A stretch of 64,000 bases of DNA. Origin: Ancylobacter koreensis. Lineage in GTDB: Bacteria; Pseudomonadota; Alphaproteobacteria; Rhizobiales; Xanthobacteraceae. The first letter of the stretch is position 1. The number at the start of each line of letters is the position of its first letter. Shown here in pieces: positions 9,335 to 17,958 of the stretch. Position numbers and translations under genes: made by a program. The notes under the pieces were generated by a model. It saw nothing but the letters and a program-made list of their open reading frames with translations, had not been told where the DNA came from and ran no database searches. The stretch covers positions 930,001-994,000 of the forward strand of contig NZ_JALKCG010000001.1 in the NCBI RefSeq assembly GCF_023016525.1, written 5' to 3'.

Positions 9335-11593
9335 ATGGGTGCGCAGGTCATCGCCTTGCCCGCCGCCGCCCGGCGCGCGCCGGTCGCCGCCCCCGCCGGC
9401 GAGGCGACGCAGGACTATTCGCTGTTCCTGCGCCACGATCCGGGCGGGGAGACCGAGATGGCCTTCGCCGTCGAGGGCATCGACTGCGCCGCCTGCATCG
9501 ACGAGATCGAGGACGGCGCCGAGGCGCTGCCCGGGGTGGCCCGCGCGCGGCTTAACTACACGACGCACCGGCTGACCGTCGGCTGGCAGGCCGGCGCGGA
9601 GGCGAAGCCCGCCGAGCTGCTCGCCGCGCTGGCGCGCCTCGGCTACCGCGCCTATCCCTTCGAGGCCGACCGGCTGGAGGAGATCGAGAACGCCACCTCC
9701 CGCCATCTGCTGCGGTGCCTCGCGGTCGCCGGCTTCGCCATGATGAACATCATGCTGCTGTCGGTGTCGGTATGGTCGGGCAACGTCACCGACATCACGC
9801 CGGAGACGCGCGACTTCTTCCACTGGCTCTCCGCGCTGATCGCCCTGCCGGCCGCCGCCTATGCCGGCCAGCCCTTCTTCCAGAGCGCGTTCCGGGCGCT
9901 GAAGGCGCGCTCGCTCAACATGGACGTACCGATCACGCTCGGCGTGCTGCTGGCGCTCGGCGTCTCCGTATTCGAAACGCTGAACAGCGCCCAGCACGCC
10001 TATTTCGATTCGGCGGTGATGCTGCTCTTCTTCCTGCTCACCGGCCGCTATCTCGACCACGCCATGCGCCGGAAGACCCGCGCGGAGGCCGGCAACCTCG
10101 CCGCGCTGAAGGCGACGCGCGCCAACCGCATCGAGCCCGACGGCTCGCTCGTCACCGTGCCGGCCGCCGCCATACGGCCCGGCGACGAGGTGATGCTGCG
10201 CGCCGGCGAGCGCGCGCCGGTGGACGGGGTCGTGCTGTCGGGCGCCGCCGCCGTCGACGAGAGCCTCGTCACCGGCGAGACGCTTCCCCGTGCCGTCGCG
10301 GCCGGCGAGAGCGTGCATGCGGGCAGCCTCGTGCACGACGGGGTGCTGCGCCTGCGCACCACGGCGGTGGGCGAGGACACCTTCCTCGACGAGATCGAGC
10401 GGCTGCTCGACAGGGCCTCGACGGCACGCGGGCGCTATATCCGCCTCGCCGACCGGGCGGCACGGCTCTATGCGCCGATGGTGCACACGACGGCGCTGCT
10501 GTCCCTCATCGGCTGGCTCGTCGCCGGCGCCTCGGTGCACCATGCGGTGCTGATCGCGGTGGCGGTGCTCATCATCACCTGCCCCTGCGCGCTGGCGCTC
10601 GCCGTGCCGGCGGTGCAGGTGGTGGCGGCCGGGGCGCTGATGCGGGCCGGCGTGCTGCTCAATTCCGGCGACACGTTCGAGCGGCTGGCCGAAGTCGACA
10701 CGGTGGCGTTCGACAAGACCGGCACGCTGACCCTGCCCGAGCCGCGCCTCGCCAATGAGGACGCCGTGCCCGCCCATCTCCTCGACGTCGCCGCCCGGCT
10801 GGCGCTGGCAAGCACCCACCCGCTGGCCCGCGCGGTGGCGCTGGCCCGGCCCGGCGCGGTGGCCCCGGCGGAGCTTGCCGAAGTGCCCGGCGCCGGCGTC
10901 GAGGGCGAGATCGACGGCGTGCCGGCCCGGCTCGGCAGCCCCGTCTTCTGCCGCTGCGAGGCGCTGGCGGCGCGCATCGCCGCAGGTGCGCCCGATGCCT
11001 CGCTGGTGGCCGTGCGGCTCGGCGAGGAATGCGCGGTGCTGAAGGTGCGCCAAGCCCTGCGGCCCGACGCCCGGGCGGTGATCGACACGCTGCGCCGCGC
11101 AGGCCGCCATGTCGTGCTCATCTCCGGCGACCGCCGCGAGGCGGTGGCGCCGGTGGCGGCGGAACTGAGTATCGAGGACTGGTGGGCGGAAGCCCGGCCG
11201 GCCGACAAGATCGCCGTGCTGGACAGCCTTTCCGCCGCCCGCCGCCGCGTGCTGATGGTGGGCGACGGGCTGAACGACGCGCCCTCGCTGGCGAGCGCCC
11301 ATGTCTCGTTGTCGCCGATCACCGCGGCGGACGTGACGCGCGCCCATGCCGACGCGGTGTTCCTCGGCGAGAGGCTGGCGCCGGTGCTGACCGCGCTCGC
11401 CGTCTCGGCCCGCGCGCGGCACCTGATGCGGCAGAACCTGATGATCGCCGTGATCTACAATTTCATCGCCGTGCCGCTGGCCATAGCCGGCTACGTGACG
11501 CCGCTGGTGGCGGCGCTCGCCATGTCCGGCTCCTCGGTCATCGTCACGCTGAACGCGCTGCGTGCCCGGCTCGGCACGCGGGGAGGAAACTGA
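9335..11593 (+). CDS. ccoI: Copper-exporting P1B-type ATPase for cbb3 assembly (CcoI/FixI)
   Basis: A 752-residue heavy-metal P-type ATPase that delivers copper to the periplasm for cbb3 assembly. It has an N-terminal heavy-metal domain with CAAC in GIDCAACIDEIE, eight predicted helices, and the membrane metal site CPCAL (ITCPCALALAVP). The phosphorylation motif DKTGTLTLPEP and the hinge GDGLNDAPSLA are present. A C-terminal NMIAVIYNFIAVPLAIAG-like segment (here NLMIAVIYNFIAVPL) matches FixI. The stop codon region overlaps the ccoS start (TGATG at 11591-11595), which indicates translational coupling. Confidence 0.96.
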   Translation: MGAQVIALPAAARRAPVAAPAGEATQDYSLFLRHDPGGETEMAFAVEGIDCAACIDEIEDGAEALPGVARARLNYTTHRLTVGWQAGAEAKPAELLAALARLGYRAYPFEADRLEEIENATSRHLLRCLAVAGFAMMNIMLLSVSVWSGNVTDITPETRDFFHWLSALIALPAAAYAGQPFFQSAFRALKARSLNMDVPITLGVLLALGVSVFETLNSAQHAYFDSAVMLLFFLLTGRYLDHAMRRKTRAEAGNLAALKATRANRIEPDGSLVTVPAAAIRPGDEVMLRAGERAPVDGVVLSGAAAVDESLVTGETLPRAVAAGESVHAGSLVHDGVLRLRTTAVGEDTFLDEIERLLDRASTARGRYIRLADRAARLYAPMVHTTALLSLIGWLVAGASVHHAVLIAVAVLIITCPCALALAVPAVQVVAAGALMRAGVLLNSGDTFERLAEVDTVAFDKTGTLTLPEPRLANEDAVPAHLLDVAARLALASTHPLARAVALARPGAVAPAELAEVPGAGVEGEIDGVPARLGSPVFCRCEALAARIAAGAPDASLVAVRLGEECAVLKVRQALRPDARAVIDTLRRAGRHVVLISGDRREAVAPVAAELSIEDWWAEARPADKIAVLDSLSAARRRVLMVGDGLNDAPSLASAHVSLSPITAADVTRAHADAVFLGERLAPVLTALAVSARARHLMRQNLMIAVIYNFIAVPLAIAGYVTPLVAALAMSGSSVIVTLNALRARLGTRGGN

Positions 11594-11772
11594 TGGGCGT
11601 GCTGCTCTATCTCGTGCCGGCGGCGCTCACGCTGGGCCTGCTCGGCCTTGGCGCCTTCATGTGGTCGCTACGCTCGGGCCAGTATGAGGATCTGGACGGC
11701 GCCGCCGTGCGCGTGCTGGCCGATGACGACCTCGCCGACGGCGAGCCCGCCGTCGGGGCCGGCCGGCGATGA
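11593..11772 (+). CDS. ccoS: cbb3-type oxidase maturation protein CcoS
   Basis: A 59-residue protein MGVLLYLVPAALTLGLLGLGAFMWSLRSGQYEDLDG with one membrane helix and the diagnostic GQYEDLDG segment of CcoS, which is needed for cofactor insertion into cbb3 oxidase. GGGAGGAAA lies just before the start. The end overlaps the next gene by ATGA. Confidence 0.95.
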   Translation: MGVLLYLVPAALTLGLLGLGAFMWSLRSGQYEDLDGAAVRVLADDDLADGEPAVGAGRR

Positions 11773-12959
11773 GCGCGGGCGAGGTTTTCGACGAGGGCGT
11801 CGGCGCGGCGCGGGCGGGCCGTCTCGGCTGCGCCTGCCCGGAAGATGCCGGCCCGCTGCGCCGTCCGCTCGGCGCCGGGCGGCTTGCCACCGGCTTCGCG
11901 CTGGTGGTGCTGGCGCAGGCGCTCACCCTCGGCGTGCTGCCGCTGGCCGGCGCCATGCTGGCGCCGCCCGCCTCGGCGGTATCCCTCCTCCCGATGGCGC
12001 ATCTTCCCCTTGCCGCCTTCCTCGCCGGCGCGGCGCTCGCCAGCCTGCCGGCAAGTTTTTTGCTCGACAGTTTCGGCCGGCGCGCCGGCTTCGCGCTGGG
12101 CGCGAGCCTGGGCTTCGCCGGCGGGCTGCTGGCGGCCTATGCGCTGCTGCTCGCCAGCTTCCCCATGCTGGTGGTCGGCGCGCTGTGGCTCGGCGCGGCG
12201 CAGGGCTTCGGCCTGTTCTACCGCCACGCGGCGGCCTTCGGCGCCGGGGCGGGGGACGGGCAGGGGAACGCGCAAGGGGCCGCACAAGGGACTGCGGTGG
12301 CGCGGCTGATCGGCGCCGGCGCGCTGGCCGGGCTCGTCGGGCCGCTGCTGGCCGGCTTGGCCGAGGAGGCCCTCGCGCCCTACACCTTCGCCGGCACGCT
12401 GGGGCTCGCCGCGCTCGCCCAGCTCGGCGTGCTGGCCTTCGCCGTGCTGCTGCCGGAGGCGCGCGCCTCGCACGCCGCCTTCACCGTCGAGGCGATGAAG
12501 ACTTCCGCGCCGGCCGCGCGGCTGCCGTGGCGGGCGATGACCATGCCGACCGCGCTCGCCGCGCTCGCCTGGGGCGCGATGACCGCCACCATGGCCGGGG
12601 CGCCGCTGGCCCTCGCCGGCTGCGGCATCGGTGTGCCCGCGATCTCCGGCGTGGTCGCCTGGCATGTGGTGGCGATGTATGCCCCCGCGCTCGCCGCCGG
12701 CCGGCTGGCGGCCCGCCTCGGGGCCGGCACGCTGGCGCTCGCCGCGCTGGCGCTGTGCCTCGGCGCGGCGGCGACGGTGAGCCTGTCGGGCGAGGCGCTG
12801 CCGATCTCGCTCGCCTTTCTCGGCGTCGGCGCCGGCTGGTCGCTCGCCACCGCCGCTACGACGCTGATGCTGCACGGGCGCGGCGTGCCCTCACGCCTCC
12901 AGCTTGGCCTTCACGACGGCGCCCTGCTGCTCGCGGCCCTGGCGGGCGTGCTGGTCTAG
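11769..12959 (+). CDS. ccoA: CcoA-like MFS copper importer for cbb3 maturation
   Basis: A 396-residue transporter with about twelve hydrophobic segments, starting with an ATG that overlaps the ccoS stop. The seventh and eighth helices contain M271-TAT-M275 and H299-VVA-M303. Rhodobacter capsulatus CcoA, the MFS importer that supplies copper for cbb3 assembly, needs the motifs MxxxM and HxxxM for uptake. As I recall its residue numbers (M233/M237, H261/M265), the spacing is also 28 residues, as here. An N-terminal CAC (C21, C23) before the first helix could bind metal too. Position at the end of ccoGHIS supports a copper role. Known from the family: the motifs. Inferred: the substrate in this organism. 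Some other small MFS function is possible. Confidence 0.8.
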   Translation: MSAGEVFDEGVGAARAGRLGCACPEDAGPLRRPLGAGRLATGFALVVLAQALTLGVLPLAGAMLAPPASAVSLLPMAHLPLAAFLAGAALASLPASFLLDSFGRRAGFALGASLGFAGGLLAAYALLLASFPMLVVGALWLGAAQGFGLFYRHAAAFGAGAGDGQGNAQGAAQGTAVARLIGAGALAGLVGPLLAGLAEEALAPYTFAGTLGLAALAQLGVLAFAVLLPEARASHAAFTVEAMKTSAPAARLPWRAMTMPTALAALAWGAMTATMAGAPLALAGCGIGVPAISGVVAWHVVAMYAPALAAGRLAARLGAGTLALAALALCLGAAATVSLSGEALPISLAFLGVGAGWSLATAATTLMLHGRGVPSRLQLGLHDGALLLAALAGVLV

Positions 12960-13037
12960 CGGCGGCGGGCGGCGTCCCGGGTATCGCGGCGTCGGGTCGA
13001 TGTGCCTGCGCCCCTCATATCCCGGCCCGTTTCTCGC

Positions 13038-13232
13038 CGTCATCCCGGACGGCCGCAGGCCGATCCGGGATCGCGGGCCATCGGCGGATGACGATCCCGG
13101 CTCTCCGCTTCGCGGAGCCTGCCCTTGGGCTTGCCAATGGCAAGACCCGAGGCGCCGGGATGACGGCTTTCGTCCGGCCGTGATGACGGCGTCGCCGGCG
13201 GGATGACAGCTGCGCTCCGGCCGGGATGACGG
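13038..13232 (+). repeat. Palindromic intergenic repeat, family A cluster
   Basis: Several copies of a GC-rich palindrome: CGTCATCCCGGACGGCC, its partner GGCCGATCCGGGATCG, and three further CGGGATGAC ends up to 13232. It fills the 391-bp gap between ccoA and aas, apart from the aas promoter. The same unit recurs near 17475, 31490, 37837 and 63881. No coding potential is supported here. Confidence 0.8.
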
Positions 13233-13309
13233 ACTATGGCTCCGACGCCCGCTTTCCCTTACGCTCTATCCGCCCTGCCGCTTCCTTGACGCCCTTCCGA
13301 TTTTATGTA

Positions 13310-13323
13310 AGTGATCGCTCACT
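13310..13323. promoter_or_regulatory. Probable TetR-family operator overlapping the aas promoter
   Basis: Inverted repeat AGTGA-TCGC-TCACT, the typical shape of TetR/AcrR operators, lies 28-41 bp before the aas start. TTGACG at 13286-13291 is a fair -35, and the palindrome covers the expected -10, so binding would block transcription. The TetR gene at 16758-17363 is in the same operon and is the natural candidate for binding here (inference). Confidence 0.65.
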
Positions 13324-13350
13324 AACAGAGATGGATGGGGAGAAACGGCG

Positions 13351-16300
13351 ATGTTCACGCGGCTCATGTCGGCACGGCGCTTCGCCCCGCTGTTCTGGTG
13401 CCAGTTCTTCGCCGCCTTCAACGACAATTTCGTGAAGAACGCGATGGCGCTGCTGATCCTCTACGGCATCGCCCATGAGAATGGCGGCGCGCTGGTGACG
13501 CTGGCCGGCGGCGTGTTCATCCTGCCCTTCTTCCTGTTCTCCAGCCTCGGCGGCCAGCTCGCCGACCGCTACGACAAGTCGCTGATCGCCCGGCGGGTGA
13601 AGTTCGCCGAGATCTGGATCGTGCTGGTGGCGAGCGCCGGCTTCGTGCTGCAGTCCATCCCCATGCTGTTCGCCGGCCTGTTCCTGATGGGCGTGCTCAG
13701 CGCGCTGTTCGGCCCGGTGAAATACGGCATCCTGCCCGACCATCTCGCCAAGGACGAACTGGTCGCCGGCAATGCGCTGATCGAGACCGCGACCTTCGCC
13801 GCCATTCTCGGCGGCACGGTGGGCGGCGCGCTCGCCTTCACCCATACCGGCGACTGGGCGGTGGCCGGCCTTACCTTCGTGCTGGCGGTGATCGCCTGGC
13901 TTTCCGCACGCGCCATTCCGCGCACCCTGCCGGGCGCGCCGGACTTGGTGATCGACCGTAACATCTGGCGCAGCACCATGACGCTGCTCAGCGAATTGAG
14001 GGCGGAGCGGCCGATCTGGCGCGGCGCCCTCATCGTCTCCTGGTTCTGGCTGGTCGGCGCCGTGGTGCTCTCGCTGCTGCCGACGCTGGTGAAGGAGAAT
14101 ATCGGCGGGCACGAGGGGGTGGTGACGCTGTTCCTCGTGCTGTTCACCGTCGGCGTCGCCCTCGGCTCGACCCTCGCCGCCAAGTTGTCGGAGGGGCGCA
14201 TCCTCATGGCGCTGGTGCCGGCCGCCGGCATCGCCATGGGCGTCTTCGCGCTCGACCTCGCGCTGATGATGGGTTCGGCCACGCCCGGCGCCGTGCCGGT
14301 CGGCTGGTACGACTTCCTCACCTCGGGCCTCGGCATTCACGCCGCCATCGGGCTGATCGGGCTCGCGGCGGCGGGCGGCGCCTTCGTGGTGCCGACCTTC
14401 GCCTTCATCCAGGCCGAGGCCGGCGAGGACCGCCGCGCCCGCGTGATCGCCGGCAACAACGTGCTGAACGCCGCCTTCATGGTGGCCGGCGCCGTGGTGG
14501 TCGCCGGGCTGCAGATGGCGGGCGTCGGCGCGCCGGCGCTGCTGGGGCTCATCGGCGGCTGCTGCTTCGTGGCGGCGATCCTCGCCGGGCGCGCCTTCCA
14601 GGGGCAGGTGCTGCGCGACCTGATCCAGATCGTGTTCCGCGTGCTGTTCCGCGTCGAGGTGACGGGCGCCGAGCACCTCAAGGCCGCCGGCCCCGGCTCG
14701 GTGATCGCCATCAACCATGTGAGCTTCCTCGACGCGCCGCTGATCATGGCGTTGCTCGACAACGACCCGGTCTTCGCGGTCGACCGCGCCATCGCCGAGA
14801 AATGGTGGGTGAAGCCCTTTCTCAAGCTGGTGCGCGCCTTCCCGCTCGACCCGACCAAGCCCATGGCGACGCGCGACCTGATCCGCCAGGTGCAGCAGGG
14901 CGAGCAGCTGGTGATCTTCCCCGAGGGGCGCATCACCGTCACCGGCTCGATCATGAAGATCTATGACGGCTCGGCGCTGGTCGCCGACAAGGCCGACGCG
15001 CCGGTCGTGCCGGTGCGCATCGAGGGGCTGGAGCAGACCTATTTCTCCCGGCTCGACAGCCACCAGACCCGCAAGCGCCTGTTCCCCAAGGTGCGCGTCA
15101 CCATCCTGCCGCCGCGCAAGCTGGCGGTCGACAAGGAGCTGCTCGGCCGCAAGCGCCGGCGCGCGGCGGGCGCGGCGCTCTACGACGTGATGAGCGACCT
15201 CGTCTTCGAGACGAGCCACACCGGCATGACGATCTATCAGGCGGTGGAGGAGGCGGCGGTGCGCCTCGGCAAGCACCGCATCGTGCTGGAGGACCCGCTC
15301 GGCACCATCCTCTCCTACCGCAAGCTGCTGCTCGGCGTGAACATCCTCGGCGACAAGCTGGCGCGCGAGACGGCGCGCGGCGAGAAGGTCGGCGTGCTGC
15401 TGCCCAACGCGGCGGGCATCGCCGTGGTGTTGCTTGGCCTGTCGCGCCACGGCCGCGTGCCGGTCATGCTCAACTACACCGCCGGCGCCCACAATCTCGT
15501 GCTGGCCTGCAAGGCGGCGCAGGTGAAGCTGGTCGTCGCCTCACGCGCCTTTGTCGAGAAGGCGCGGCTGGAGGCGGAGGTGGCCGAACTCGAAAAGCAC
15601 GTGCGCGTGCTGATGAGCGAGGACATCCGCGCCAGCGTCGGCACCGCCGACAAGATCAAGGCGCTGCTGCCGCTGCCCGCGCCGAAGCCGGCCGATCCGG
15701 ACGAGCCGGCCTTCGTGCTGTTCACCTCCGGCTCGGAAGGCACGCCCAAGGGCGTCGTGCTCTCCCACCGCAACATATTGACCAATGTCGCGCAGGTGGC
15801 GGCGCGCATCGACTTCTCGCCCGCCGACATCATGTTCAACGTGCTGCCGGTGTTCCATTCCTTCGGGCTCACCGGCGGGCTGGTGCTGCCGATGGTGTCG
15901 GGGCTGAAGACCTATCTCTACCCCTCGCCGCTGCATTACCGGATCATCCCGGAGCTGGTCTACGCCACCAACGCCACGGCCATCGTCGGCACCGACACCT
16001 TCCTCATGGGCTATGCCCGCACCGCCAATCCTTATGACTTCCGCTCGCTGCGCTTCGTGGTGGCGGGCGCCGAGCCGGTGAAGGCGGAGACGCGGCGCGT
16101 GTGGATGGAGAAGTTCGGCCACCGCATACTGGAGGGCTACGGCGTTACCGAATGCTCGCCGGTGCTGGCGGTGAACACGCCGATGTTCAACCGCGTCGGC
16201 ACGGTGGGTCGCATGCTGCCGGGCCTCCACCACCGGCTGGAGACCGTCACGGGCATCGAGGAGGGCGGGCGCCTGCAGGTGCGCGGGCCGAACGTGATGC

Positions 16301-16761
16301 TCGGCTATATCAGGGCCGAGGCGCCGGGCGTGCTGGAGCCGCCCGAGCACGGCTGGTACGACACCGGCGACATCGTGGCGCTCGACGAGGAAGGCTTCGT
16401 CGCCATTCGCGGCCGGGTGAAGCGCTTCGCCAAGATCGCCGGCGAGATGATCTCGCTGGCCGCCGTCGACGCCATGGCGGCGGCGCTGCGGCCGGACGGC
16501 CAGCATGTCGCGGTGGCGGTGCCCGATCCCCGGCGCGGCGAGCGCGTCATCCTGATGACCACCACGCCCGACCTGTCGCGCGCGGCGATGCAGGAGCTCG
16601 GCCGCGAGAGCGGGGCGAGCGAGCTGATGATCCCCACCGAGATCATGGCGATGGACGAGCTGCCGCTGCTCGGCTCCGGCAAGGTCGACTTCACCCGCGC
16701 CCGCGTCCTCGCGCTTGAGGCCATCGCCGCGCATGGCGCGGCGGCGGGAGCCGGCGCATGA
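13351..16761 (+). CDS. aas: LplT-Aas type fusion: lysophospholipid MFS flippase, acyltransferase and acyl-ACP synthetase
   Basis: A 1136-residue three-part protein. Residues 1-410 are an MFS/LplT-like transporter (FNDNFVKNAMALLILYG, GGQLADRYDKS). Residues about 430-640 form a PlsC acyltransferase with the HX4D site H456-VSFL-D461 and FPEGRITVTG. Residues about 650-1130 are an AMP-forming acyl ligase with FTSGSEGTPKG at 791 and YGVTECSPV. The combination re-imports lysophospholipids and re-acylates them with fatty acids activated on ACP; in Escherichia coli lplT and aas are separate genes. GGGGAGAAACGGCG precedes the ATG. The end overlaps the TetR gene by four bases. Confidence 0.93.
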   Translation: MFTRLMSARRFAPLFWCQFFAAFNDNFVKNAMALLILYGIAHENGGALVTLAGGVFILPFFLFSSLGGQLADRYDKSLIARRVKFAEIWIVLVASAGFVLQSIPMLFAGLFLMGVLSALFGPVKYGILPDHLAKDELVAGNALIETATFAAILGGTVGGALAFTHTGDWAVAGLTFVLAVIAWLSARAIPRTLPGAPDLVIDRNIWRSTMTLLSELRAERPIWRGALIVSWFWLVGAVVLSLLPTLVKENIGGHEGVVTLFLVLFTVGVALGSTLAAKLSEGRILMALVPAAGIAMGVFALDLALMMGSATPGAVPVGWYDFLTSGLGIHAAIGLIGLAAAGGAFVVPTFAFIQAEAGEDRRARVIAGNNVLNAAFMVAGAVVVAGLQMAGVGAPALLGLIGGCCFVAAILAGRAFQGQVLRDLIQIVFRVLFRVEVTGAEHLKAAGPGSVIAINHVSFLDAPLIMALLDNDPVFAVDRAIAEKWWVKPFLKLVRAFPLDPTKPMATRDLIRQVQQGEQLVIFPEGRITVTGSIMKIYDGSALVADKADAPVVPVRIEGLEQTYFSRLDSHQTRKRLFPKVRVTILPPRKLAVDKELLGRKRRRAAGAALYDVMSDLVFETSHTGMTIYQAVEEAAVRLGKHRIVLEDPLGTILSYRKLLLGVNILGDKLARETARGEKVGVLLPNAAGIAVVLLGLSRHGRVPVMLNYTAGAHNLVLACKAAQVKLVVASRAFVEKARLEAEVAELEKHVRVLMSEDIRASVGTADKIKALLPLPAPKPADPDEPAFVLFTSGSEGTPKGVVLSHRNILTNVAQVAARIDFSPADIMFNVLPVFHSFGLTGGLVLPMVSGLKTYLYPSPLHYRIIPELVYATNATAIVGTDTFLMGYARTANPYDFRSLRFVVAGAEPVKAETRRVWMEKFGHRILEGYGVTECSPVLAVNTPMFNRVGTVGRMLPGLHHRLETVTGIEEGGRLQVRGPNVMLGYIRAEAPGVLEPPEHGWYDTGDIVALDEEGFVAIRGRVKRFAKIAGEMISLAAVDAMAAALRPDGQHVAVAVPDPRRGERVILMTTTPDLSRAAMQELGRESGASELMIPTEIMAMDELPLLGSGKVDFTRARVLALEAIAAHGAAAGAGA

Positions 16762-17363
16762 AGACGGCGCCGCGCGCCGCCGCGCGTCCCCGCCGGGGCC
16801 GCACCGGCGACACGCGCGCGCGCATCGAAGCGGCGGCGGTGGCGCTGTTCGCGCGCAAGGGTGTCGACGGCACCTCGGTGCGCGACATCGCCGAACAGGT
16901 CGGGGTGAGCGAGGGCGCGCTCTACCGCCATTTCCCTTCCAAGGAGGAGCTGGCGCGCGAGCTGTTCCTCACCCGCTACGCCGCGCTGGCCGGCGAGATC
17001 TGCGCCGTCGAGGCGGGGCAGGGGTCGCGGGAGGCGAAGATCGCGGCGGTGGTGGGGCTCGCCTGCCGGCTGTTCGACGCCGAGCCGGCGCTGTTCGCCT
17101 ATCTCCTCATCCACCAGCACGCCCATCTCGCCCATGTGCCCGACGAGGCCGAGGCCAATGTGGTGGAGGCGGTGGCGCGTCTGCTGCGCGGCGCCGGCGT
17201 GCCGGCGGAACGGCTCGGTCTCGCCAGCGCGCTGGCGCTCGGCTGCGTGGTTCAGCCGGCGGTGTTCGCGCTGTACGGGCGCATCGACGGCCCCCTCGCC
17301 GCGCAGGCCGACGCCATCGCGGCGGCGGTGACGGGGATCGTCGAGCGCGCGCGCGGACGCTGA
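16758..17363 (+). CDS. TetR/AcrR family transcriptional regulator
   Basis: A 201-residue regulator. The N-terminal helix-turn-helix reads ALFARKGVDGTSVRDIAEQVGVSEGALYRHFPSKEEL, a standard TetR DNA-binding domain at residues 25-65. The C-terminal ligand domain is divergent. The ATG overlaps the aas stop (ATGA), so both are translated together, which suggests that it senses a lipid or fatty-acid signal and controls aas. The palindrome at 13310-13323 is the likely target. Confidence 0.93.
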   Translation: MKTAPRAAARPRRGRTGDTRARIEAAAVALFARKGVDGTSVRDIAEQVGVSEGALYRHFPSKEELARELFLTRYAALAGEICAVEAGQGSREAKIAAVVGLACRLFDAEPALFAYLLIHQHAHLAHVPDEAEANVVEAVARLLRGAGVPAERLGLASALALGCVVQPAVFALYGRIDGPLAAQADAIAAAVTGIVERARGR

Positions 17364-17366
17364 TCA

Positions 17367-17457
17367 CTGTCATGCCCGGCCTTGGGCCGGGCATCCACGA
17401 CGTGGTCGGGACAAGAAGGGAAGACGTGGATGGCCGGGCCAGGCCCGGCCATGACGG
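17367..17457 (+). repeat. Palindromic intergenic repeat, family B
   Basis: GTCATGCCCGGCCTTGGGCC with its complement GGCCGGGCAT, then CGTGGATGGCCGGGCC and GGCCCGGCCATGACGG. This gives two adjacent hairpins in convergent arrangement between the TetR gene and ybaB. Related copies are near 25422, 37733, 43785 and 53359. Confidence 0.8.
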
Positions 17458-17474
17458 CGCCTTGCCTGAAGGAG

Positions 17475-17569
17475 CGTCATCCCGGACGGCCGGAGGCCGA
17501 TCCGGGATCGTTTTTCAATCGGGAGCGGCACGCGATCCCAGCTCTCGCTACGCTCGGCCGGGATGACGG
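17475..17569 (+). repeat. Palindromic intergenic repeat, family A
   Basis: Opens with CGTCATCCCGGACGGCCGG followed by GGCCGATCCGGGATCG, has a central TTTTTCAATCGG stretch, and closes with GGCCGGGATGACGG. It sits directly after a family B copy at the convergent 3' ends of the TetR gene and ybaB. After the first hairpin, the TTTTT run could make it act as a terminator on the plus strand. Confidence 0.8.
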
Positions 17570-17624
17570 TGATGGGGGCCGGACGAGGCCCTTTATCCCC
17601 CTGCGAGAGGCGGCGGGCGCCCGC

Positions 17625-17945
17625 TCAGAACAGCTTCATGCCGGGCGGGATGGGCAGGCCGGCGGTCAGCGCCTGCGTCTTTTCCTGCACGAGCCGCTCG
17701 CCCTTGGCGCGGGCCTCGGCATGGGCGGCGACGATGAGGTCCTCGACGATCTCGGCCTCGTCGGGGTTGAGCAGGCTCGGGTCGATGCGCACCGATTTCA
17801 GCGCGCCCTTGGCGGTGAGGCGCACGGTGACGAGACCGCCGCCGGAGGCGCCGTCGACCTCGATGGTCTCCAGCTCCGCCTGGAGCTGCTCCATCTTGGA
17901 CTGCATCTCCTTGACCTTGGACATGATGCCGAGAAGGTCTTTCAT
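17625..17945 (-). CDS. YbaB/EbfC family nucleoid-associated protein
   Basis: A 106-residue protein starting MKDLLGIMSKVKEMQSKMEQLQ. The amphipathic N-terminal helix, the VTVRLTAKGALKSVRIDPSLL strand region and the DLIVAAHAEA helix are diagnostic of YbaB. These dimeric proteins bind DNA and are commonly encoded right after dnaX, as here (dnaX stop is 13 bp upstream). The full expected length is present. GGAGACCC before the ATG serves as ribosome site. Confidence 0.95.
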   Translation of the reverse strand: MKDLLGIMSKVKEMQSKMEQLQAELETIEVDGASGGGLVTVRLTAKGALKSVRIDPSLLNPDEAEIVEDLIVAAHAEARAKGERLVQEKTQALTAGLPIPPGMKLF

Positions 17946-17958
17946 TCGGGTCTCCTGT

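Noticed and set aside
7112-11422. A very long open frame on the minus strand (about 1400 codons) opposite ccoG-ccoI
   Set aside because: It mirrors the codon pattern of the cco genes, is rich in Arg, His, Gly and Ala, and shows no domain. The plus-strand genes are unambiguous.
13303-15492. Long minus-strand frame opposite aas
   Set aside because: Low-complexity Glu/His/Gln-rich translation typical of antisense in GC-rich DNA; aas on the plus strand explains the region.
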